NCBI GenBank assembly: GCA_020686985.1
Contig: JAJEPU010000001.1
Coordinates: 62,001 to 126,000, forward strand
Length of the DNA: 64,000 nt
Direction: 5' to 3'
Origin: Brotaphodocola catenula
GTDB lineage: Bacteria > Bacillota > Clostridia > Lachnospirales > Lachnospiraceae
Shown here: piece by piece, positions 8,276 through 15,076 of the stretch
How positions within the stretch are numbered: the first letter of the stretch is position 1
Layout of the letters: each line of letters opens with the position of its first letter
Translations under genes and position numbers: made by a program
The notes under the pieces: model-generated
The model's input: the letters and a program-made list of their open reading frames with translations, nothing else
The model's database searches: none
What the model was told of the DNA's origin: nothing

Positions 8276-9199
8276 TTATCCCAGACAACCATTGCAACTG
8301 TTGCAACCGGAATTTGATCCGAATACCTGCTCCAACAGTTTCTTTCCACTTGGGGTTGCGGCAAGTCCACCTTCAGCCGTCTCTTTGAGTGTGGAGGACA
8401 TTGCATCGCCGACCTTTTTCATTGCCCAGATGACTTCATCGGCTGGAATTGCGCTCTCGATGCCAGCGAGGGCAAGTTCGGCAGCAACGAAGGCTCCGGC
8501 AACACCGGAAGCGTTACGCTTGATACACGGGATCTCTACGAGACCGGCAACCGGATCGCAGACGAGACCAAGAATGTTTTTCAGGGCGATGGCGACAGCG
8601 TGTGCGATCATTTCCGGAGTACCGCCGGACAGCTCAGTGATAGCAGCGGCAGCCATGGCGGCGGCGGAACCGCACTCAGCCTGGCATCCACCTTCTGCTC
8701 CAGCAAGGCAGGCGTTGTCTGCAATTACCATGCCGACGGCGGATGCTGTGAACAGAGCCATGACACAATCATCATGGGAACAGCCCTTTTCTGCTTCCAT
8801 TGTGAGGACAGCGGCTGGAAGGATTCCACAGCTTCCAGCTGTCGGGGCAGCGACGATTCGACCCATTGCGGCATTGAGCTCGGATACAGCCAAAGCGCGG
8901 TAGAGCGCACTCGACATCAGAGAACCGGTCAGACTTTTGCCAGATTCAGAGACCTGGCGCATCTTGTAGGCACTTCCTCCGGTCAGTCCGCTGGTGCTTC
9001 GGATATCTTTCTCACTTCCCGGATCAATACAGGCAGTCATAACCTGATAGTTGTTTTCCATCTGACGGAAGATGTCCTCCTCAGAGCGCTCTAACTGATC
9101 CGCCTGCTGTTTTAAGACCAGTTCAGAAATGCGGGTCTTACTTTCTGTGGCAGTACGGACGATGGATGCGATGGTGTGATAATCAAAATGAAATTCCAT
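8276..9199 (-). CDS. sdaAA: L-serine dehydratase, iron-sulfur-dependent, alpha subunit
   Basis: Converts L-serine to pyruvate and ammonia together with the beta subunit. The 307-residue protein carries family signatures such as GLTGGSAYKMRQ, APTAGSCGILPAA, GGCQAECGSA and GLVCDPVAGLVEIPC, which hold cysteines expected to bind the [4Fe-4S] cluster, and a Cys-rich C-terminus (GCNSCNGCLG). It is the downstream gene of a two-gene operon; 23 bases separate it from sdaAB. A TTG at 9226 would extend it, but ATG 9199 has an upstream AAGGAG (13 bases away, rather long) and matches usual N-termini. Confidence 0.93.
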   Translation of the reverse strand: MEFHFDYHTIASIVRTATESKTRISELVLKQQADQLERSEEDIFRQMENNYQVMTACIDPGSEKDIRSTSGLTGGSAYKMRQVSESGKSLTGSLMSSALYRALAVSELNAAMGRIVAAPTAGSCGILPAAVLTMEAEKGCSHDDCVMALFTASAVGMVIADNACLAGAEGGCQAECGSAAAMAAAAITELSGGTPEMIAHAVAIALKNILGLVCDPVAGLVEIPCIKRNASGVAGAFVAAELALAGIESAIPADEVIWAMKKVGDAMSSTLKETAEGGLAATPSGKKLLEQVFGSNSGCNSCNGCLG

Positions 9200-9222
9200 A
9201 ATCGTTTTCAGTCTCCTTCCGG

Positions 9223-9882
9223 TCAAATTGGTTTCAGCATGGTGCTGGAGTAGATGTTATCCAGCTTCTGAATTCGATCATTCAGATTTGGATCAATCGT
9301 TCCTTCCAGTTCGATGGTCATGACAGCTTCTCCCCCTTTTTCATTGCGGGAAAGACGGAAATTGCAGATATTGGCACCGGTTTGTGCAACTTCCTCTGTT
9401 ACGGAAGCGATCGTTCCGGGAGCGTCGCGGTGGAGGACGATCAGGGTTGTGTACTGGCCGGTAATCGAAACATCCATGCCGTTGACTTTTGTCACAAGAA
9501 TATTTCCACCGCCGATGCTGCTTCCCTGAAGACTGACTGTGCGGTTGTTGGCATCTGTCAGAGTAATCAGAGCTGTATTTGGGTGGGCACCATCAATTTC
9601 GCCGGTTGTAATTTCAACTTCAAGTCCTTCTTTTACCGCAAGGTCAGGTGCAAAGCGAATTCTCTCATCATCGGTATTCATACCCATAATACCGGCGATC
9701 AAAGCCTTGTCTGTACCATGACCACGATAGGTTTTTGCGAAGGAACCGTGAAGAAGGATGGAAGCGTGAACTGCCGGAGCACCGAGCAGGGCGCGTGTAA
9801 TACGCCCGATTCGTGCAGCGCCAGCAGTGTGAGAACTGGAGGGACCGATCATAACCGGTCCGAGAATATCGAATACATTCAT
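9223..9882 (-). CDS. sdaAB: L-serine dehydratase, iron-sulfur-dependent, beta subunit
   Basis: Partner of SdaAA. 219 residues, starting NVFDILGPVMIGPSSSHTAG, the signature of the serine-binding beta domain (the SSSHTAGA motif). The C-terminal part (about 145-219) is an ACT regulatory domain (TLIVLHRDAPGTIASVTE...). It is the first gene of the minus-strand operon. The 5' flank up to about 9950 is AT-rich with no other gene. Confidence 0.93.
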   Translation of the reverse strand: MNVFDILGPVMIGPSSSHTAGAARIGRITRALLGAPAVHASILLHGSFAKTYRGHGTDKALIAGIMGMNTDDERIRFAPDLAVKEGLEVEITTGEIDGAHPNTALITLTDANNRTVSLQGSSIGGGNILVTKVNGMDVSITGQYTTLIVLHRDAPGTIASVTEEVAQTGANICNFRLSRNEKGGEAVMTIELEGTIDPNLNDRIQKLDNIYSSTMLKPI

Positions 9883-10150
9883 TATCTGCGTGCCTCTCTA
9901 AAGTGTAAGGATTATGACTAAAAATAGTCGTTGAGTATCCTTTTATTATAGACGGAAAGTCTCATAAAAGAAAGGAAAAAGGCGAAAATTATGAAAATCT
10001 TTTTCAAATAAACAGAGAGTGTATTTTTCTGTTATTTTATGGGAGAATGAAATGAAGAATATAATTGTGGTTGAAGATAAAAAAATATCTAAACAGTATG
10101 AAAAAAGATTTGTAGTAGTGGATAAAGAAACATAAAAATAACAAATCTCC

Positions 10151-10179
10151 TTGACATAAACAGAATTTACGGCTATACT
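10151..10179 (+). promoter_or_regulatory. Sigma-A promoter of the PTS glucose gene
   Basis: TTGACA (10151-10156), a 17-base spacer and TATACT (10174-10179) form a near-consensus vegetative promoter. Transcription would start about 10186, leaving a leader of about 210 bases that begins with the antiterminator target. The 9883-10150 stretch upstream is AT-rich and I see no gene in it. Confidence 0.8.
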
Positions 10180-10198
10180 TGTCACGAAAATAAATAAC

Positions 10199-10285
10199 GG
10201 GCGTGTTACTGGTTATGCAGGCATCAACCTTTAGAGAACATTTTCCAAGTATGGTGTGTTCTCTATGGTTGGTGCCTTTTTGTTT
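10199..10285 (+). promoter_or_regulatory. RAT antiterminator site overlapping an intrinsic terminator
   Basis: Bases 10199-10230 (core GTTACTGGTTATGCAGGC) match the ribonucleic antiterminator (RAT) pattern bound by BglG/SacY/LicT/GlcT proteins: two half-sites around a short loop. Its 3' half is also the 5' arm of a long terminator, GGCATCAACC...GGTTGGTGCC followed by T5 at about 10277-10281. The arrangement implies that sugar-dependent binding of the antiterminator at 12757-13572 prevents termination ahead of the PTS gene. Confidence 0.82.
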
Positions 10286-10398
10286 CATAGGAATGATTTC
10301 TGGGAACCCGGGAAATCCTAGAAGGTGTTTGAAACTTATTTTTGCGGAACAAAGAATGCAGACCGTGACAGAGCCTGACTAAAACAAGGAGAAAGAAA

Positions 10399-12636
10399 AT
10401 GAAAGACAAGGTATTTGGGGTGCTCCAGCGAGTGGGGCGGAGTTTCATGCTTCCGATTGCAGTTCTTCCGGTTGCAGGACTGTTGCTGGGAATCGGCAGT
10501 TCCTTCACGAACGAGACGACAATTGCGACATACGGACTTCAGGGACTTTTGGGAAATGGAACCCTTCTTCATGCTCTGCTCGTCATCATGAGCAAGGCAG
10601 GAAATGTGATTTTTGATAACCTTCCGATTATTTTTGCAGTTGGTGTTGCGATCGGAATGGCTCAGGCAGAGAAGGAAGTAGCAGCATTGTCTGCGATGAT
10701 CGCTTTTTTTGTCATGCATGCATCAATCAATGCGACGTTACTGATTTCAGGAAAGATTCTTGCAGATGGATCGATAGCAAGTGATGTTCTCGAGGGAACG
10801 ATTGCGGGTGTATGTGGAATCCAGAGTTTGCAGATGGGTGTATTTGGTGGAATTATTGTGGGACTCGGAGTGTCTGCACTTCATAACCGTTATCATAAGA
10901 TTGTGCTTCCGAATGCACTTTCGTTCTTCGGTGGTTCTCGCTTTGTTCCGATCATCTCGACTGTTGTGTATGTGGGTGTCGGAATTCTGATGTGCTTTAT
11001 CTGGCCGACCGTTCAGAACGGAATTTTCGCTCTCGGCGGACTGGTTACGGGAACTGGATACTTCGGAACCCTGATTTTCGGAATCATCAAACGTGCACTG
11101 ATTCCGTTTGGTCTTCATCATGTTTTCTATATGCCATTCTGGCAGACTGCTGTTGGCGGAACGATGATGGTAGATGGCAATCTTGTTCAGGGTGGTCAGA
11201 ACATCTTTTTTGCACAGCTCGCATCTTCTGATGTGACACATTTCAGTGCAGAGGCAACCCGTTACTTCTCGGGTGAGTTTATTTTCATGATTTTTGGACT
11301 TCCGGGTGCGGCACTTGCGATGTACCGCTGTGCAAAGCCGGAGAAGAAGAAAGCAGCAGGCGGTCTTCTGCTGAGTGCGGCACTTGCCTGTATGTTTACC
11401 GGAATCACAGAGCCGATCGAGTTCTCTTTCCTGTTTGTAGCACCGATGCTCTTTGCTGTTCAGGTAGTTCTTGCAGGAAGTGCCTACATGATCGCTCATA
11501 TTTTAAATATTGCAGTTGGACTGACGTTCTCGGGTGGTCTTCTGGACCTGTTCATCTTCGGTGTTCTTCAGGGAAATGCGAAGACGAGCTGGATGCGTAT
11601 TATTCCGGTGGGAGTGATTTATTTTCTTCTGTATTACTTCATTTTTAGTTTTCTGATCAAGAAGTTTGATCTGAAGACTCCGGGTCGTGAGGACGATGAC
11701 GAGGAGACAAAGCTGTATACAAAGGCGGATGTCAATGCACAGAGAAATGGCGGAAATTCCGGAAGTAATGCAGGTGTTTCCGGCGGATCAAATGCAAATG
11801 GAAATTCGGATGAGAAGAGCGTGATGATTGCGAGAGGTCTCGGTGGCAAGAAAAATATTGTCTCCGTGGACTGCTGTGCAACGAGACTGCGCTGTACGGT
11901 TTCTGATTCGGATCTTGTTGATGAAAAGATGCTTAAGGCAACCGGTGCAGTCGGAGTTGTAAAGAAAGGTCAGGGTGTTCAGGTTATTTACGGACCGCAG
12001 GTAACGGTGATCAAGTCCAATCTCGAGGCGTATCTTGAAACTGCTTCCGAGGAGGAGACGGAACCGACTGTAAGCGTAAATAATATGGCAGCAGAGACTG
12101 TGGATACACAGAAGGATAGCAAAACGAGCAAAGACCATGCAGAGACTGAGACGACAGCAGAAGAGAAGGCAACTGAGAAAGAGGTTCATGAACTCTGCTC
12201 TCCGTTTCGTGGAACTTTAAAACCGATCACAGAAGCACCGGATGAGGCATTTGCGAGCAAGGCAATGGGAGATGGATATTTTGTAATGCCGGAGGATGGA
12301 ACGGTTGTGGCACCGGAGGACGGTGAGGTTATGTTTGTTTTCCCGAGCAAGCATGCGATCGGAATGAAAGCTTCTGATGGAACCGAGTATCTGCTTCACA
12401 TTGGTGTCGACACCGTAAAACTTGACGGAAAAGGATTTGAGGTTTTCGTCAGCGATGGACAGAAAGTGAAAAAGGGCGACAAGCTGATGGAATTCGATCC
12501 GAAATTCATCAGAGAGAATGCGGTGAGCGATGCCTGCATCGTGATTTTCACCGGTCTGACAGAGGGACAGCAGTTGAAACTGGAAGGGGAGAAGACAGTG
12601 AAACGGCTGGAGAAAGTTGGTCAGATCTGCAAGTAG
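10399..12636 (+). CDS. ptsG: PTS glucose-family transporter, EIICBA in one chain
   Basis: Phosphotransferase permease that imports and phosphorylates a hexose, probably glucose. Domains in order: EIIC membrane channel (about 1-430), a linker rich in Asn/Gly/Ser (about 445-470), EIIB (about 472-550) with the phospho-Cys in VDCCATRLR (Cys493, with an unusual extra Cys492), a linker rich in Glu/Thr, and EIIA (about 600-745) with the active His in LLHIGVDTVKLDGKGFE (His667). 745 residues is long for the family because of the two linkers. The gene sits behind a RAT/terminator leader and is followed by its likely antiterminator. Substrate is inferred from family only. Confidence 0.9.
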   Translation: MKDKVFGVLQRVGRSFMLPIAVLPVAGLLLGIGSSFTNETTIATYGLQGLLGNGTLLHALLVIMSKAGNVIFDNLPIIFAVGVAIGMAQAEKEVAALSAMIAFFVMHASINATLLISGKILADGSIASDVLEGTIAGVCGIQSLQMGVFGGIIVGLGVSALHNRYHKIVLPNALSFFGGSRFVPIISTVVYVGVGILMCFIWPTVQNGIFALGGLVTGTGYFGTLIFGIIKRALIPFGLHHVFYMPFWQTAVGGTMMVDGNLVQGGQNIFFAQLASSDVTHFSAEATRYFSGEFIFMIFGLPGAALAMYRCAKPEKKKAAGGLLLSAALACMFTGITEPIEFSFLFVAPMLFAVQVVLAGSAYMIAHILNIAVGLTFSGGLLDLFIFGVLQGNAKTSWMRIIPVGVIYFLLYYFIFSFLIKKFDLKTPGREDDDEETKLYTKADVNAQRNGGNSGSNAGVSGGSNANGNSDEKSVMIARGLGGKKNIVSVDCCATRLRCTVSDSDLVDEKMLKATGAVGVVKKGQGVQVIYGPQVTVIKSNLEAYLETASEEETEPTVSVNNMAAETVDTQKDSKTSKDHAETETTAEEKATEKEVHELCSPFRGTLKPITEAPDEAFASKAMGDGYFVMPEDGTVVAPEDGEVMFVFPSKHAIGMKASDGTEYLLHIGVDTVKLDGKGFEVFVSDGQKVKKGDKLMEFDPKFIRENAVSDACIVIFTGLTEGQQLKLEGEKTVKRLEKVGQICK

Positions 12637-12690
12637 GATTTAAGAAAGTATTTGAATAAAGGGAGTATTTTTTATAATACCTTCTGCACA

Positions 12691-12718
12691 TTGCGGTTCT
12701 TCTGATATCATGTATAAT
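12691..12718 (+). promoter_or_regulatory. Promoter of the antiterminator gene
   Basis: TTGCGG (12691-12696), a 16-base spacer and TATAAT (12713-12718), 38 bases before the start codon of the BglG-family gene. It suggests the regulator is made independently of read-through from the PTS gene. Confidence 0.6.
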
Positions 12719-12756
12719 GATAATTAGAGAAGGCAGGTGCGGGAGGTATTTTTATT

Positions 12757-13572
12757 ATGTATCGAATTGTGAAGGTTCTGAATAACAACGGAATTTTGGT
12801 TTTAGATGATGAATCAAAGCAGGAACAGATTTTGCTCGGAAATGGAGTTGGATTTGGACATCGGATGGGAGAGCGCATGAAGGAGCTCCCGAATGCGAGG
12901 CGATATGAGCTTGTCTCGGAGAAGACTTCAGCTTTGACGCGAGTCAACGGAATTGATCCGATTTTTATTGAAGTGTCTGGAAGGATCATCGAGGAGGCAG
13001 AGAAAGTTTTGGGGGCGCTTCATCATGATATTTTGATTCCGATGGCAGATCATATTGCGATGGCGGTTGCGCGTGCGAAAGAGAACAAAGAAATTCCGAA
13101 TCCGTTTCGCCAGGATATTGAGGCGCTGTTTGAGGAAGAGTATCAGACGGCGAGACGGGGGAGTCAGATCATTGAGGAGATGACGGGAGTTCGTTTGGGG
13201 GAGGATGAGACCGGTTACATCACGCTTCACATTCACTCAGGACGCACAGAGGAAAATGTGGCAGAGTCGCTTGAGACGGCGCGGATGGTCAATGAGTGTC
13301 TGTCAATGATTGAGACAGGAATGAAGAAAAAACTTCCACTTGGATCGCTTGGCTATAATCGACTTGTGAGTCATGTCCGTTACATGATTGCGCGTGCGCG
13401 AAGGGGCGAGAAAGCGAATCTTGATATGGAGGATTATGCAAAGGGAACCTTCCCTCATGAGTATGAGCTTGCGGATCAGATCTGTCGGAAATTGGAAAAA
13501 GAGAGCAGGCTGAAATTCGAGCGGGAGGAGACCGGATATCTGGCAATTCATATCAAGAGAGTCATGGGATGA
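12757..13572 (+). CDS. licT: BglG/LicT-family transcription antiterminator
   Basis: RNA-binding antiterminator controlled by PTS phosphorylation. Residues 1-56 form the CAT RNA-binding domain (MYRIVKVLNNNGILVLDDES, GNGVGFG), followed by two PRD domains (about 65-165 and 172-271) containing the conserved His residues, for example HHDILIPMADHIAMAV and ITLHIHSGR in PRD1 and HVRYMIARA and LAIHIKR in PRD2. The obvious target is the RAT at 10199-10230 ahead of the adjacent PTS gene; whether it is functionally GlcT or LicT cannot be told by eye. Confidence 0.88.
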   Translation: MYRIVKVLNNNGILVLDDESKQEQILLGNGVGFGHRMGERMKELPNARRYELVSEKTSALTRVNGIDPIFIEVSGRIIEEAEKVLGALHHDILIPMADHIAMAVARAKENKEIPNPFRQDIEALFEEEYQTARRGSQIIEEMTGVRLGEDETGYITLHIHSGRTEENVAESLETARMVNECLSMIETGMKKKLPLGSLGYNRLVSHVRYMIARARRGEKANLDMEDYAKGTFPHEYELADQICRKLEKESRLKFEREETGYLAIHIKRVMG

Positions 13573-13603
13573 GGGATTAAGAGATTATGTAAAAAAGTCA
13601 GTC

Positions 13604-13632
13604 TTGATTTGAAACGCCTCCTATGCTATACT
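13604..13632 (+). promoter_or_regulatory. Promoter of queT
   Basis: TTGATT (13604-13609), a 17-base spacer and TATACT (13627-13632). Transcription would start at about 13639, directly ahead of the pseudoknot-forming leader. Confidence 0.7.
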
Positions 13633-13639
13633 CGTATCC

Positions 13640-13715
13640 GTTGTCAAAACCCGCAAAAACCAAGGTCTTAAAGGGCTTACGCCGGGAATCGAGTGTTCGT
13701 GACCTTCCACTCGTA
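13640..13715 (+). promoter_or_regulatory. Candidate preQ1 riboswitch (class III-like pseudoknot)
   Basis: The leader of queT can form three helices: CCCG 13650-13653 with CGGG 13683-13686; hairpin CGAGTG 13690-13695 with CACTCG 13708-13713; and a pseudoknot AAGGTC 13662-13667 with GACCTT 13701-13706 in that hairpin's loop. A-rich joining strands (CGCAAAAACC) fit preQ1 pseudoknots. Class III preQ1 riboswitches are known ahead of queT in clostridial relatives and have this embedded extra helix. The pairing is seen directly; the class is inferred from memory of the consensus. Confidence 0.65.
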
Positions 13716-13744
13716 AAACAAAACTAGAGGAGAGAAAATAGAAT

Positions 13745-14254
13745 ATGAGTAGTTCTAAAAACAACGTGCAGTTTATGACAGAGGCTGCGATGATCGCAGC
13801 AATTTACACCGTGTTGACACTGGTGCTGGCACCGATCTCTTATGGTCCGGTACAGTTTCGTGTATCAGAGGCACTCTGTGTGCTTCCGTACTTTACGTCG
13901 GCAGGAATTCCGGGACTTTTCCTTGGATGCCTGATTTCAAATGGTGTTGGTATGGCAATGGGAACCACGATTCTTCCAGATGTGGTATTTGGAAGTCTGG
14001 CAACCCTGATCGGAGCAATCGGTTCCTATGTACTTCGCAAAAATAAGTGGCTGGTATGCATTCCGCCGATTGTGGCCAATGCGCTGATTATTCCATTTGT
14101 TCTGCGTTATGCATATGGTTCTCCAGATCTGATTCCGTTTATGATGCTGACGGTCGGAATCGGAGAGGTGCTTGCAGTCGGTGTTCTCGGAAATCTGCTC
14201 CTGACTGCACTGGAAAAATACAGTGGACGCATTTTCAGAAAGAATCATATTTAA
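13745..14254 (+). CDS. queT: QueT-family queuosine precursor transporter (ECF S component)
   Basis: Membrane substrate-binding subunit of an energy-coupling factor transporter for a queuosine precursor such as preQ1. 169 residues with about five hydrophobic segments and the QueT pattern: MTEAAMIAAIYTVLTLVLAP, YGPVQFRVSEALCVLP and FGSLATLIGA. It is a single gene with its own promoter and a pseudoknot leader, ending in a terminator. Shared ECF ATPases are not in this window. Confidence 0.87.
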   Translation: MSSSKNNVQFMTEAAMIAAIYTVLTLVLAPISYGPVQFRVSEALCVLPYFTSAGIPGLFLGCLISNGVGMAMGTTILPDVVFGSLATLIGAIGSYVLRKNKWLVCIPPIVANALIIPFVLRYAYGSPDLIPFMMLTVGIGEVLAVGVLGNLLLTALEKYSGRIFRKNHI

Positions 14255-14293
14255 GGTTTATACCCAAAGAACCAAGCGGAACCCGCTTAACAC

Positions 14294-14340
14294 AAAAAGC
14301 CGTACAACCTGGAGAAAATTTCGGGAAGTACGGCTTTTTT
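14294..14340 (+). terminator. Intrinsic terminator after queT
   Basis: AAAAAGCCGTAC (14294-14305) pairs with GTACGGCTTTTTT (14328-14340), with a T6 tail on the plus strand and an A5 that gives a T-run on the minus strand, so it can serve both queT and the converging gene at 14364-15062. Confidence 0.85.
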
Positions 14341-14363
14341 GCATGGTTAAATTATTAGAGCAT

Positions 14364-15062
14364 CTAGAGCATCTGCATATAAGCAAGCAATTTGTTGATT
14401 GCAATCGCACCGACGATGATAAGCACAATCAGGATCACAGCGGAAATTTTGAGGAAAAACCGCTTGTAATAGAGATAGGCCTCTGCAAAATCCTGCTGTT
14501 CAAGTGAGGTTGGAATCTTTCCGGTGGCGAGTCGGCGAAGATAAATCCAACCGCAAATCGGAATGTTCATGCACATGAAGGTGTAGAACCATGAGCGAAT
14601 ATCGTTTTCCAGATATTCATCATCATCCTCGTCGCGATAATCGTCTTTATAATCTTCTTCATCGCCATACACATCAGGGAAAATGTCGTCATCTTCTTCA
14701 TCAATCACTCCATGAGCGTTTCTTAAAAACATAAATTTTTGATGCGTATTTTGAGACGGCGTGGGCGTCGTATTGGAAGCGGAATCTGGGTCAGAAACCG
14801 GAATTTCACCAGGTACCTTTGTTGGTATCTCGCCAGATACTTTTGCAGATGTTTCATTCGATACATTTGCAGGCATTTTGTTCGCCACGTTAACGTTAGT
14901 GGGCATTTCACCAGATTCTTCCACAGGCGCTTTTTGATTTTGGTTTGGCTTCACGAGGGAAGCTCCCGGATATGGCTGAGGTTCCCGATTAGGTTTCACC
15001 GGATCTGCGATTCCCGAAGGAGTTTGAAATGCCTTGAAATTCGTTTTGTTTGTCTTGTTCAT
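14364..15062 (-). CDS. Acidic small membrane protein downstream of the class A PBP
   Basis: Unrecognised family. 232 residues: a Pro/Asn-rich N-terminus, a degenerate short repeat at about 50-85 (units like SGEMPTNV, NKMPANV, SGEIPTKV, PGEIPV), a strongly acidic stretch at about 122-155 (EEDDD, DEDDDEYLEND), a hydrophobic region near 165-180 (TFMCMNIPICGWIYLRRLA) and a C-terminal membrane helix (about 207-228). It starts 15 bases after the PBP gene ends and is probably co-transcribed with it, so a role in cell-wall synthesis is possible but only by position. ATG 15062 is preceded by AAAGGATGG; an upstream TTG is less likely. Confidence 0.7.
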   Translation of the reverse strand: MNKTNKTNFKAFQTPSGIADPVKPNREPQPYPGASLVKPNQNQKAPVEESGEMPTNVNVANKMPANVSNETSAKVSGEIPTKVPGEIPVSDPDSASNTTPTPSQNTHQKFMFLRNAHGVIDEEDDDIFPDVYGDEEDYKDDYRDEDDDEYLENDIRSWFYTFMCMNIPICGWIYLRRLATGKIPTSLEQQDFAEAYLYYKRFFLKISAVILIVLIIVGAIAINKLLAYMQML

Positions 15063-15076
15063 CTCATTCCATCCTT

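Noticed and set aside
8292-8903. Long plus-strand open frame opposite sdaAA
   Set aside because: Mirror of a clear, conserved minus-strand gene; no ribosome binding site or recognisable product.
9946-10288. Short minus-strand frames in the AT-rich stretch before ptsG
   Set aside because: They overlap the promoter and RAT of ptsG, lack ribosome binding sites and read as low-complexity Phe/Ile/Tyr sequence.
10747-11499. 250-codon minus-strand frame opposite the PTS gene
   Set aside because: Cys/His/Arg-rich anti-sense translation without signals; the plus-strand EIIC domain is intact.
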